Below are positions 14,851 to 22,683 of a stretch of 22,810 bases of DNA, in pieces. The position numbers and the translations under genes were made by a program. The stretch is taken from positions 1 through 22,810 of the forward strand of contig CAWIYI010000019.1 in the NCBI GenBank assembly GCA_963840245.1. Direction: 5' to 3'. Numbering within the stretch: the first letter of the stretch is position 1; each line of letters starts with the position of its first letter. The stretch is from Bog-473 sp963840245. GTDB taxonomy: Bacteria > Actinomycetota > Acidimicrobiia > Acidimicrobiales > RAAP-2. The notes under the pieces were generated by a model. That model was not told the origin of the DNA and made no database searches. It worked only from the letters and a program-made list of their open reading frames with translations.

Positions 14851-15356
14851 CGGCGCTGCGCCGCCACGAGCGCGTCCCGGGTCAGTTCCATCTGGCCGAG
14901 GTGCTGGAACAGCTCCTCCAAGATGTGCAGCAGCACCGCGCCCTTCGTGCCGGTGTAGGGCACCGGGTCCTCTGGGTCCCAGCGCACATTGGCCGGCGGG
15001 TGCGCGGCGTCGAGGCCGACGATGTCGTCGCGAAGGCGCCGGCGGGCCAGGTCGGTGCGCCCCAGCAGCCCGGCCACGTCACCGCTCGCCGTGAACTCGG
15101 CAGCCCGGTCGCGCTGGACGGGGCGCTCGGCCACCGTGGCCCCGCCCCAGTACTCCAGGACACCGAGGCAGTGGGTGAGGATGGCGTAGGCCGAATTGGT
15201 GTCGCGGATCGGGGGACGGCGGTTGGCCAGGTCGTCCCCGAGCTCTTCGACGATGGCCGCCATCCCGTCCAACGCCAGGTCGACGAACCACAGGTAGTCG
15301 CTGGCCGCGACGGCGACCGGCGCCAGCTCGTCGCCGTCAGTGGGCAACCCAGGCAT
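14847..15356 (-). CDS. DinB-like (DinB / mycothiol-dependent enzyme superfamily) protein
   Basis: The 169-residue four-helix-bundle protein has the pattern of the DinB superfamily: H62 in ILTHCLGVLEYW on one helix, then H144 and H152 in LLHILEELFQHLGQ. These three histidines are the expected metal site. Relatives include thiol (mycothiol or bacillithiol) dependent transferases and isomerases, and many have no known reaction. In actinobacteria the cofactor would be mycothiol, but that is inference. The start at ATG 15356 lies 20 bases inside the Rrf2 gene and has no strong ribosome site, which suggests coupling. The gene is between Rrf2 and the CC-x-FF protein. Confidence 0.82.
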   Translation of the reverse strand: MPGLPTDGDELAPVAVAASDYLWFVDLALDGMAAIVEELGDDLANRRPPIRDTNSAYAILTHCLGVLEYWGGATVAERPVQRDRAAEFTASGDVAGLLGRTDLARRRLRDDIVGLDAAHPPANVRWDPEDPVPYTGTKGAVLLHILEELFQHLGQMELTRDALVAAQRR

Positions 15357-15789
15357 CCGGGTCCGTGACGAGCTTCTGGACGTGCGCGGGGAGTTTGCCC
15401 GAGATCACGTCGGTCAGCGTGATCTTCTCGAGCACCGAGCGGAGGCTGGCCCGGACGGCGACCCAGACCTGCTGGAGGTTCTCGGCCGCGCCGTCGTAGC
15501 TGGTCGCCTCCGGGCGGTAGCCACGCACCTCGGCCAACGGGCCGTCCAGGGCGCGGATCACGTCGGCGAGGGTGATGGCCTCGGGCTGGCGGGCCAGTCG
15601 GTAGCCGCCCTCGGCGCCCCGCTGGCTGGCCACCACGCCGGCCCGGCGGAGGTCGGCCAGGATCGCCCCGAGGAAGCGGGGCGGCAGCCCCTGCTCCCCG
15701 GCCAGGTACTCGGCGGTCTGCGGTGTCCCGGCCGCCGCCAGTGCGAGGAGGGCCCGGATTCCGTAGTCGACCTTGGCCGGGATGTGCAT
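15337..15789 (-). CDS. Rrf2 family transcriptional regulator without cysteines
   Basis: The 150-residue winged-helix regulator opens with MHIPAKVDYGIRALLALAAAG, split here as the first helix (1-21), then the recognition region LPPRFLGAILADLRRAG (about 31-48), the wing RGAEGGYRL, and the Rrf2 dimer helix (100-130). Members such as IscR, RirA and NsrR hold an iron-sulfur cluster through three cysteines, but this protein has no cysteine at all, so it must sense something else or act constitutively. ATG 15789 gives the usual N-terminus; the frame extends to 16080 with non-native sequence. It heads a three-gene operon and diverges from the HhH repair gene. Confidence 0.92.
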   Translation of the reverse strand: MHIPAKVDYGIRALLALAAAGTPQTAEYLAGEQGLPPRFLGAILADLRRAGVVASQRGAEGGYRLARQPEAITLADVIRALDGPLAEVRGYRPEATSYDGAAENLQQVWVAVRASLRSVLEKITLTDVISGKLPAHVQKLVTDPDAWVAH

Positions 15790-15824
15790 GGCGAGAGTCT
15801 GCCCGCGCCGGGCGCCGTGGTCAC

Positions 15825-15837
15825 GTCCGTTTCGGAC
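15825..15837. promoter_or_regulatory. short palindrome between Rrf2 and the HhH gene
   Basis: GTCCG and CGGAC flank three bases in the 73-base divergent region. Its position between the two starts would suit an autoregulatory Rrf2 operator. The arms are only five bases in GC-rich DNA, so chance is a serious alternative. Confidence 0.25.
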
Positions 15838-15862
15838 CGGGCGCCGTGCCAAGATCTTCCCC

Positions 15863-16462
15863 ATGGCACCGATTGCGCTCCACATCACCGGCGTCGACGA
15901 GGCGGACGCGGTCCTGAGCCGCGACCCCCTGGCCCTGCTGATCGGGATGGTGCTGGACCAGCAGGTGACGATCGAGAAAGCCTTCTCCTCCCCCGCCGAC
16001 CTGCTGCACCGCCTCGGCACGAAGGGTCCGCTCGACGCGGCGGCGATCGCCGCCATGGATCCCGAGGAGCTCGCCGCCATGTTCCGGGAGCCGCCGGCCC
16101 TGCATCGCTACCCCGGGTCGATGGCCGGACGGGTACAGGCCGTCTGCCGCGTGGTGGCCGACGAGTACGGGAACAAGGCCGACGCCATCTGGACAGGTGT
16201 GGGCAGCGGCGCCGAGCTGATCGGCCGGCTGCGCGCCCTGCCGGGATTCGGCGAGCAGAAGGCCAAGATCTTCGCCGCGCTGCTCGGCAAACAGCTCGGT
16301 GTGCGCCCGGAGGGCTGGCAGAAGGTCACCACCCCTTACGGCAAGCCCGGGAGCTCCCTCTCGGTGGCCGACATCACCGACCCCGAGAGCCTGGCCAAGG
16401 TCAGGGCCACCAAGAAGGCGATGAAGGCCAAGGCCAGGGCGCGCTCCGACGCCGGCGCGTGA
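15863..16462 (+). CDS. HhH-GPD type base-excision repair protein
   Basis: The 199-residue protein carries the helix-hairpin-helix of DNA glycosylases in LPGFGEQKAKI (126-136). An N-terminal helical region (20-60) holds the D-Q-Q segment typical of this group (GMVLDQQV, 28-35). It probably binds damaged DNA, but the catalytic aspartate usually found after the hairpin in this superfamily is not obvious here (GWQKV region), so it may be a divergent or non-catalytic member. The basic C-terminal tail (182-195) could bind DNA. ATG 15863 is preceded by CAAGAT seven bases upstream, a -10-like sequence, with no ribosome site. Its last four bases overlap the thiE start. Confidence 0.82.
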   Translation: MAPIALHITGVDEADAVLSRDPLALLIGMVLDQQVTIEKAFSSPADLLHRLGTKGPLDAAAIAAMDPEELAAMFREPPALHRYPGSMAGRVQAVCRVVADEYGNKADAIWTGVGSGAELIGRLRALPGFGEQKAKIFAALLGKQLGVRPEGWQKVTTPYGKPGSSLSVADITDPESLAKVRATKKAMKAKARARSDAGA

Positions 16463-17109
16463 GCGGAGGGCCCGACCTCTCGGAACGCCGCCTCTACCTC
16501 TGCACGCCGGACCGGCCGGACCTGGCCGCCTTCCTCGGCGCCTGCATCGAGGGCGGGGTGGACGTGGTCCAGCTGCGCGACAAGGAGCTCGAGGCCAGAC
16601 CGCTGCTGTCCCGGGCCAAGCTGGCGGCGGCCGTCTGCCGCGACCACGGCGTGCCCTTCGTGCTCAATGACCGGCCGGACCTGGCGCTCGAGGTTGGGGC
16701 CGACGGGGTCCACGTCGGCCAGGACGACGCGCCGGTCTCGCTGGCCCGCCGCATCCTGGGCCCCGAGGCCATCGTCGGGCTGTCGACCCACCGCCCGGCG
16801 GACCTCGAGGACGCGGCGGGCCAGGAAGTCACCTACATCTCGGCGGGGCCGGTGGAGGCGACGCCGACCAAGCCCGGCCGCGCCGGGACCGGGCTGGGCT
16901 ACGTCACCCGGGCCAACGCATTCTCCAGTGTTCCGGTCTTCGTGACAGGCGGCGTGACCCCCGAGAAGATCGGTGCTCTGACGGGTGCCGGTGTCCGCCA
17001 TTTCGTCGTTGTGCGCTATCTGACCCAGGCCCCCGACGCTCGGTCCGCCGCACGGGCGCTGCGCGCCGCGATCGATCGAGCGTTGAGGAGTGCGCCCTCT
17101 CCGGCCTGA
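16459..17109 (+). CDS. thiE: thiamine phosphate synthase
   Basis: The 216-residue TIM-barrel enzyme joins the pyrimidine and thiazole phosphates to make thiamine phosphate. Family motifs appear in order: VQLRDKE (37-43) for the pyrimidine pyrophosphate, VLNDRPDLAL (68-77), HVGQDD (85-90) with its metal aspartate, GLSTH (107-111), the GPVEATPTK loop (130-138), GLGYV and the phosphate-binding VTGGV (162-166), which replaces the more usual IGGI. The GTG start at 16459 lies in a GTGA overlap with the HhH gene, and the length is then normal. No TPP riboswitch precedes it, and no other thi gene is nearby. Its product feeds the thiamine diphosphate used by AceE. Confidence 0.93.
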   Translation: MSGGPDLSERRLYLCTPDRPDLAAFLGACIEGGVDVVQLRDKELEARPLLSRAKLAAAVCRDHGVPFVLNDRPDLALEVGADGVHVGQDDAPVSLARRILGPEAIVGLSTHRPADLEDAAGQEVTYISAGPVEATPTKPGRAGTGLGYVTRANAFSSVPVFVTGGVTPEKIGALTGAGVRHFVVVRYLTQAPDARSAARALRAAIDRALRSAPSPA

Positions 17110-17125
17110 CCTCCTGACCTCCTGT

Positions 17126-17162
17126 TCGAAAGACGCTCAACATTGATCGAAAGACGCTCAAC
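17126..17162 (+). repeat. 16-bp direct repeat with a 21-bp period
   Basis: TCGAAAGACGCTCAAC occurs exactly at 17126-17141 and 17147-17162, 21 bases apart, close to two helical turns. An 8-bp GACCTCCT pair precedes it at 17108-17123. The repeats follow thiE directly. Their spacing on one face of the helix would suit two bound protein dimers, which is inference. Confidence 0.85.
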
Positions 17163-17242
17163 GTCGACTTCGACGGCGGCTGACCTCAGGCCGTTCGCCG
17201 GCGCCGCCAACAGGTGCGCAGTCTCTCCGCCGGGTCGACCTC

Positions 17243-17274
17243 CAAAACTATAAACGGTTGTGTTTATAGTTTTG
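17243..17274. promoter_or_regulatory. perfect 13-bp AT-rich palindrome
   Basis: CAAAACTATAAAC and GTTTATAGTTTTG are exact reverse complements around the six-base centre GGTTGT. In a GC-rich background this AT-rich block stands out. It lies in the 280-base non-coding interval between convergent thiE and the hydrolase gene. A protein operator, a terminator or a recombination remnant are all possible. The rest of the interval, including a proline/arginine-rich open frame from 17260, shows nothing else I trust. Confidence 0.7.
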
Positions 17275-17389
17275 AAGGAACCCCCGGAGCGGCAGACCGC
17301 TCTCGCCCGGGAGCCCCAAGGCGTCGAGCGAACCCTGCACCCCGTCGAAGGGTCGCAGCCCGCTCATCGCCGGCGGAGTTCCGCGCCGT

Positions 17390-18139
17390 CTAGTGCCGGC
17401 GCTCCAGCCAGCCCACCAGAATGGCGATCACACGGGGGTCGGCCCGGAGCCAGTGGCCGGCGCCGTGGACGGTGTGCAGCTCCGAGGGCCCGGTGGCCGC
17501 GTCCGCCAGCGCCCGGGCGTCGGCCAGCGGGACGTCGGCGTCGTCCGAGCCGTGCACCACGAGCAGTGGCCGGCCCTTGAGCAGCGCGGCATCCTCCATC
17601 GGGTGCAGGACGGAGAGCTCCTTGGCCCAGGTGTCGAGGGAGGCCGGGAACCCGGGCGACGTGACGACGCCGGTCTGGCGGCAGCGGTCCAGCAACCGCT
17701 CGGGGTCGGCGGTCAGCGGGGCGAGGTCGCCGGGCGTACCGAGGCAGGCCACCCCGGCGACGCGCTCGTCGCCGGCGGCCACGTGCAGCGCCAGCACGCC
17801 GCCGAACCCGAAGCCCACCATCAGGCGGGGAGCCTCCTCGGGGATCTCGCTCGAGGCCAGGAAGGCCAGGTCGTCCAGCCAACCCAGCGCGGAGAAGTCG
17901 CCGATCGACTCGCCGGCCCCGCGCAGCGACGCCGTGACCACGCGCCAGCCCGACACCCGGGTGAGGCGGTCGGCCAGGGCCGGATAGGTAAGGGCAACGT
18001 CGGCCGCCGCGCCCTTGGGCCGCGGCAGGTCGTGGCAGAGCACGACGTGGCCGTGCACGGGCGCACCCTCGCTGGTGGCACTGGCGTAGGTGGCCAGGTC
18101 CCCCACGGGCCCCGGCCGGAGCCTGAATGGCCCCGGCAT
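17390..18139 (-). CDS. alpha/beta hydrolase fold protein lacking the nucleophile serine
   Basis: The 249-residue protein has the hydrolase fold in order: strand and H-D-L-P (36-39), SLRGAGES (71-78), the nucleophile elbow, the D199/D200 region (HGSDDADVP, 196-204) and H229 in GAGHW. At the elbow, however, the sequence is G109-F-G-F-G113, so the serine of the usual G-x-S-x-G is a glycine (codon GGG). The acid and histidine are kept, but normal serine hydrolysis is not expected. It may bind a ligand, act through water, or be a degenerate enzyme. It starts one base after the acyl-CoA dehydrogenase stop and so is probably its operon partner. Confidence 0.8.
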   Translation of the reverse strand: MPGPFRLRPGPVGDLATYASATSEGAPVHGHVVLCHDLPRPKGAAADVALTYPALADRLTRVSGWRVVTASLRGAGESIGDFSALGWLDDLAFLASSEIPEEAPRLMVGFGFGGVLALHVAAGDERVAGVACLGTPGDLAPLTADPERLLDRCRQTGVVTSPGFPASLDTWAKELSVLHPMEDAALLKGRPLLVVHGSDDADVPLADARALADAATGPSELHTVHGAGHWLRADPRVIAILVGWLERRH

Positions 18140-18140
18140 G

Positions 18141-19256
18141 TCAGATGCCGATGCGCTGTGCCAGCAGCTCGCGGTGGTACGAGGGGTCGCCCAGCAGCAG
18201 TTCCGAGGACTTGGCCCGCTTGAAGTAGAGGTGGGCCGGATGCTCCCAGGTGAAGCCGATGCCACCGTGGATCTGGATGTTCTCCGCCGCCGAGTGGAAG
18301 TAGGCCTCCGAGCAATACGACTTGGCCAGGCTCGCCACCACGGGCAGCTCGTCGGAGTCCTCGGCTGCGGCCCAGGCGGCGTAGTAGGCGGCCGACTTGG
18401 CCGACTCGACCTCGAGCAGCATGTCGGCACACTTGTGCTTGATGGCCTGGAAGCTGCCGATGGGCCGGCCGAACTGGATCCGCGTCTTGGCGTACTCGAC
18501 CGACGCATCGAGCACGTGCTGGGCGCCACCGACCTGCTCGGCCGCCAGCGCCACCGCGGCGAGGTCGAGCGTCTTGGACAGGCCGGGCTCCGCGCCACCG
18601 TCGGCGCCGATGAGGGTGGCCGGCACGTCCACGAACTCGAGCCGGGCCTGCTTGCGCGTCTGGTCCATCGTCGGCAGCGGGGTGCGCGTCAGGCCCGATG
18701 CGTCACCGGTCACCGCGAAGAGCGAGACGCCCGCGCTGGTGCGGGCGGCCACAATGATGAGATTGGCCACGTGCCCGTCGATGACGAACATCTTGTGGCC
18801 GTTGAGGACCCAGCCGTCGCCCTTTTGCGTGGCCGCGCACTCGATCCCGCTGAAGTCCCACTTCCCGTTGTCCTCGGTGATGGCGAGCGTCCCGATCGTC
18901 TCGCCCGAGGCGATGCCGGGCAGGTAGCTCTTCTTGGCCTCGTCGTCGCCGGAGGTGAGCAGCGCGTTGGCGGCCAGCGCCACCGACGAGAAGAACGGCG
19001 CACACAGCAGGGCGGCGCCCATCTCCTCGAGCACGACGAGCAACTCCACATAGGTGAAGCCCGAGCCGCCGAACTCCTCGGGGATGGTGAGCGACTGCAG
19101 GCCGAGCTGGTCCGCCATCTGGCTCCACACGGCGGGGTCGTACCCCTCGGTCGTGTCCATCAGGCGACGCACCTCGGTCTCGGGCGACTTCTCGGACAGG
19201 AACCGGCGCACCGCGGCGCGCAGCTCCTCCTGCTCGTCACTGAAGGCGAAATTCAT
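18141..19256 (-). CDS. acyl-CoA dehydrogenase family protein
   Basis: The 371-residue flavoprotein has the family architecture: N-terminal helices (1-120), a beta domain with the FAD-binding A125-I-T-E-D region and K144-G-D-G-W, and C-terminal helices with RIQFGRPIGSFQ (259-270) and IHGGIGFTWEHP (329-340). These enzymes desaturate acyl-CoA thioesters at C2-C3 in the cytosol. The residue aligned with the usual catalytic glutamate near the C-terminus appears to be leucine (L358 region, LLLGD), and the alternative helix position also lacks Glu, so the base may be different or a partner subunit may be required. A good GAGGAG ribosome site lies before the ATG at 19256. The hydrolase-fold gene follows by one base. 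Confidence 0.9.
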   Translation of the reverse strand: MNFAFSDEQEELRAAVRRFLSEKSPETEVRRLMDTTEGYDPAVWSQMADQLGLQSLTIPEEFGGSGFTYVELLVVLEEMGAALLCAPFFSSVALAANALLTSGDDEAKKSYLPGIASGETIGTLAITEDNGKWDFSGIECAATQKGDGWVLNGHKMFVIDGHVANLIIVAARTSAGVSLFAVTGDASGLTRTPLPTMDQTRKQARLEFVDVPATLIGADGGAEPGLSKTLDLAAVALAAEQVGGAQHVLDASVEYAKTRIQFGRPIGSFQAIKHKCADMLLEVESAKSAAYYAAWAAAEDSDELPVVASLAKSYCSEAYFHSAAENIQIHGGIGFTWEHPAHLYFKRAKSSELLLGDPSYHRELLAQRIGI

Positions 19257-19390
19257 GCCAATGCTCCTCTGCCTCTTGTGCCTCTGCCCCCGGCAGCCGG
19301 GCCGGCGGTGCGTCGCTTGGTCTACCAGACACGGGGGCGGCGCGACTAGACGCCTCCCGGCTCCGTGCTCAACGGACGACTCCGCTGTGC

Positions 19391-19396
19391 CACGCT
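19391..19396 (+). promoter_or_regulatory. weak -10-like box before the MBL hydrolase gene
   Basis: CACGCT keeps the A at position 2 and T at position 6 of the -10 pattern and ends six bases before the ATG, the same spacing as several other genes here. It is degenerate and no -35 is clear. The 146-base divergent gap with the dehydrogenase gene holds nothing else evident. Confidence 0.2.
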
Positions 19397-19402
19397 GGGA
19401 CC

Positions 19403-20020
19403 ATGGGACAGCTGGAGCAGATATGGAGCAACGGTGCCGCCGAGGTCCACCAGATCGTGGTGGGACCGATGGACAACAACGTCTACATCCTGCGTTGCCG
19501 CCGCACCGGTGACGCCATGCTCATCGACGCCGCCAATGAGCACGAGGAGCTGCTGGAGATCTGCCGGCAGCTGGGCGTGAACCAGGTGGTGGAGACGCAC
19601 GGGCACTGGGACCACATCCAGGCCGTGCCCGCCGTGCGCGAGGCCGGCATCTCGGTCGCCGTGACCAGCGCCGATGCGGGCATGCTGCCCAGCTACGACC
19701 TCATTCTCGAGGACGACGAGCAGCTCAGCGTGGGCGACCTGCGCCTCAAGACGCTGGCCACCCCGGGCCACACCCCGGGCTCCATCTGCTTCGCCGTGGA
19801 GGACACGAACCTCCTGTTCACCGGGGACACCCTGTTCCCGGGCGGCCCGGGCAACACATCCTTCGAGAACGCCGACTTCGACACCATCATCCAGTCCATC
19901 GACCGCCGCATCTTTGCCAGGTTCGGCCCCGACACCCTGGTCCTGCCCGGCCACGGCGACGCCACCACGGTCGGAAACGAGTCTCCTCACCTGGGCGAGT
20001 GGGTCGAGCGAGGTTGGTGA
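19403..20020 (+). CDS. MBL-fold metallo-hydrolase (glyoxalase II / persulfide dioxygenase-like)
   Basis: The 205-residue protein has a complete metallo-beta-lactamase metal site: H66-x-H68-x-D70-H71 (THGHWDH), H123 (TPGHTPGS), D142 (FTGDTLF) and H184 (LPGHG). The family hydrolyses thioesters such as S-lactoylglutathione analogues or oxidises persulfides, usually with two metal ions in the cytosol. The sequence does not decide between them; a mycothiol-linked substrate would be likely in an actinobacterium. It is about 80 bases upstream of sufC on the same strand but has no obvious terminator, so read-through into the suf genes is possible. Start ATG 19403 has no clear ribosome site. Confidence 0.9.
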   Translation: MGQLEQIWSNGAAEVHQIVVGPMDNNVYILRCRRTGDAMLIDAANEHEELLEICRQLGVNQVVETHGHWDHIQAVPAVREAGISVAVTSADAGMLPSYDLILEDDEQLSVGDLRLKTLATPGHTPGSICFAVEDTNLLFTGDTLFPGGPGNTSFENADFDTIIQSIDRRIFARFGPDTLVLPGHGDATTVGNESPHLGEWVERGW

Positions 20021-20072
20021 GGACCGCCGCGGGGAGTCCGCCGGAGCCGTCCCGGCGGCCTGTACCGGAATA

Positions 20073-20092
20073 CCTGACCAAAACGGTAGGCT
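20073..20092 (+). promoter_or_regulatory. candidate suf operator overlapping a -10-like box
   Basis: CCTgACC and GGTAGG form an imperfect inverted repeat about five bases apart (20073-20090), with TAGGCT (20087-20092) resembling a -10 element at the right-hand arm. TAGGCT ends eight bases before the sufC ATG. A repressor bound here would block the promoter, as Rrf2-type regulators do at suf genes in other bacteria. The arrangement is seen; binding is inferred. Confidence 0.35.
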
Positions 20093-20100
20093 TTTAGGAG

Positions 20101-20849
<749 letters not shown>

Positions 20850-20853
<4 letters not shown>

Positions 20854-22136
20854 CGCCCGAGGCCACAACGTCACACGGCGCCCCATCGACCGGGCCCGCG
20901 GCGCCGCTCAACGTCGAGGCCCTGCGCAAGGACTTCCCGCTGCTGGCCCGCACGGTCAACGGTCGGCCCATCGTGTATCTCGACGCCGCCGCGTCCGCGC
21001 TGCAGCCCCGTGCCGTGATCGACGCCATGAGCCGCTACTACGAGACGACGCACTCCAACGTGCACCGGGGCGTCTACGCCACCGCGGAGGAGGCCACCGC
21101 GCTCTACGAGCGGGCCCGCATCGTTTCGGGCCGCTTCATCGGCGCGCCGGACCCCGCGCACGAGGTGGTGTTCACCAAGAACACGACCGAGTCGCTCAAC
21201 CTCGTAGCCCAGTCCTGGGGCCGGGCCAACCTGCGCGCCGGCGACGCCGTGCTCCTGACCGAGATGGAGCACCACGCCAACATCGTGCCCTGGATGATCC
21301 TCTCCGAGGAGCTGGGAGGCCTCGACCTGCGCTACATCCCCGTCGACGGGCACGGCCGCCTCGAGCTCGACGATCTGGATCGTCTCGTCGACGGCGTCAA
21401 GGTCGTCGGCGTGTCCTGCATGTCGAACGTGCTCGGCACCATCAACCCGGTGCGCCTGATCGCCGATGCCGCGCACGGCGCCGGGGCAGTCGTGGTGGCC
21501 GACGGCGCGCAGCTCGTCCCGCACGCGCGGGTCGACGTGCGCACGCTCGGGGTCGACTTCCTCGCATTCTCGGCCCACAAGATGATGGGCCCGACCGGCA
21601 TCGGTGTCCTGTGGGGCCGGGCAGAGCTGCTCGAGGCCATGCCGCCCTTCCTCGGCGGCGGCGGCATGATCCTCGACGTCAGGCTCGACGGCTTTCGGCC
21701 CGCGCCGCCCCCGGCCCGCTTCGAGGCGGGCACGCCGCCCATCGCCGAGGCGGTCGGCCTGACGGCGGCCATCGCCTACCTGAACGACATCGGGATGGAT
21801 CGCATCCGGGCCCACGAGCTGGCCCTGACCAACCACGCGCTGGCCCGCCTGGACGAGAAACTGGGCTCCGACGTACGCGTGTTCGGCCCGCCGGCGGGCG
21901 ACGACCGCGGCGGTGTGCTGTCGCTGGCCTACCGCGACGTGCACGCGCACGACCTGGCCCAGGTGCTCGACCAGTTCGGCGTGTGCGTGCGACCGGGCCA
22001 CCACTGCGCCAAGCCACTGATGCGGCGCCTCGGCGTCCAGGCCACCGCGCGCGCCTCGTTGTCCCTGTTCAGCGACGAGGACGACATCGAGGTGCTGATC
22101 GAGGGATTGCTCGAAGCCGGTAGATTGTTCGGCTAA
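20850..22136 (+). CDS. sufS: cysteine desulfurase SufS
   Basis: The 428-residue PLP enzyme takes sulfur from cysteine and passes it as a persulfide. K244 in FSAHKMMGPTG binds PLP, H141/H142 in the EMEHHAN motif and D218 with Q221 in ADGAQ surround the cofactor, and C386 in RPGHHCAKP is the persulfide-carrying cysteine. Residues 1-20 are an extra low-complexity N-terminus. The fold is the group II (SufS) type. It starts in an ATGA overlap with sufC and its stop shares one base with the sufU start (TAATG), a compact translationally coupled chain. In this group SufU is the usual sulfur acceptor, and it is the next gene. Confidence 0.96.
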
Positions 22137-22639
22137 TGGCCGACCTCGAAGAGCTGTACCGCGAGATCATCCTCGACCACTACCGCTCGCCCCGGAACCG
22201 TGGGGAGCTGGACTCCCCGCCCGCCCACCGTGTCGAGGGCTTCAACCCGCTGTGCGGCGACGAGGTCGTGGTGTCCATGCTCGTCGAGGACGGCAAGCTG
22301 GCCGACCTCAAGATCGGAGGCTCGGGCTGCTCCATCAGCCAGTCCTCGGCCTCGCTGATGTCGGCCGCCGTGAAAGGGAAGCCGGTCGGCGAGGTGCGCC
22401 GGCTCATCTCGACCTTCAAGGGGATGATGTCGATCCACGAGGCCCACCTCGACCCCGAGACCGACGGCAACGGCGCCGAGGTGCTCGAGGGCGAGCCCGA
22501 GGAGATCGACCTCGACAAGCTGGGCGAGCTGGCTGCGCTCCAGGGCGTGGTGAAGTTCCCGGTGCGCATCAAGTGCGCGACCTTGAGCTGGAACGCGCTG
22601 GCTCAGGGCCTCGACGAGGTGGCGGTCGAAGCCTCCTAG
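22136..22639 (+). CDS. sufU: SufU sulfur-transfer / scaffold protein
   Basis: The 167-residue protein has the IscU-like fold of SufU. C40 in NPLCGDE, D42, C65 in GSGCSISQSS and C147 in RIKCATLSW match the zinc and sulfur-binding positions of the family. The insertion between C65 and C147 is typical for SufU rather than IscU. SufU activates SufS by taking its persulfide through zinc-ligand exchange and passes sulfur to the SufBCD scaffold. It begins on the last base of the sufS stop. The 171 bases after it (22640-22810) hold repeats but no gene. Confidence 0.95.
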   Translation: MADLEELYREIILDHYRSPRNRGELDSPPAHRVEGFNPLCGDEVVVSMLVEDGKLADLKIGGSGCSISQSSASLMSAAVKGKPVGEVRRLISTFKGMMSIHEAHLDPETDGNGAEVLEGEPEEIDLDKLGELAALQGVVKFPVRIKCATLSWNALAQGLDEVAVEAS

Positions 22640-22648
22640 GTGCCGCCG

Positions 22649-22683
22649 CTGGCGCTCTGGCGCTGGCGTCTGGCGCTCTGGCG
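22649..22683 (+). repeat. 14-bp direct repeat with a 21-bp period after sufU
   Basis: CTGGCGCTCTGGCG occurs at 22649-22662 and again at 22670-22683, and shorter CTGGCG copies lie between. Another repeat at 22795-22809 is three copies of GCTCA at the window edge. These lie in the 171-base tail after sufU. No terminator with a T tract is visible. Confidence 0.8.

Noticed and set aside
15340..16458. Upstream extension of thiE to a 589-codon frame
   Set aside because: The extension overlaps the Rrf2 and HhH genes and has shadow composition; ThiE motifs start only after GTG 16459.
16380..16458. TPP riboswitch before thiE
   Set aside because: thiE begins inside the HhH gene, leaving no room for a leader, and no riboswitch core was seen.
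17126..17162. Possible CRISPR-like repeat
   Set aside because: Only two copies, with a five-base spacer, and no cas gene; not an array.
17260..17580. Open frame of 106 codons starting in the palindrome
   Set aside because: It runs into the antisense of the hydrolase gene and turns Arg/Pro-rich; the first 30 residues look protein-like but match nothing I know.
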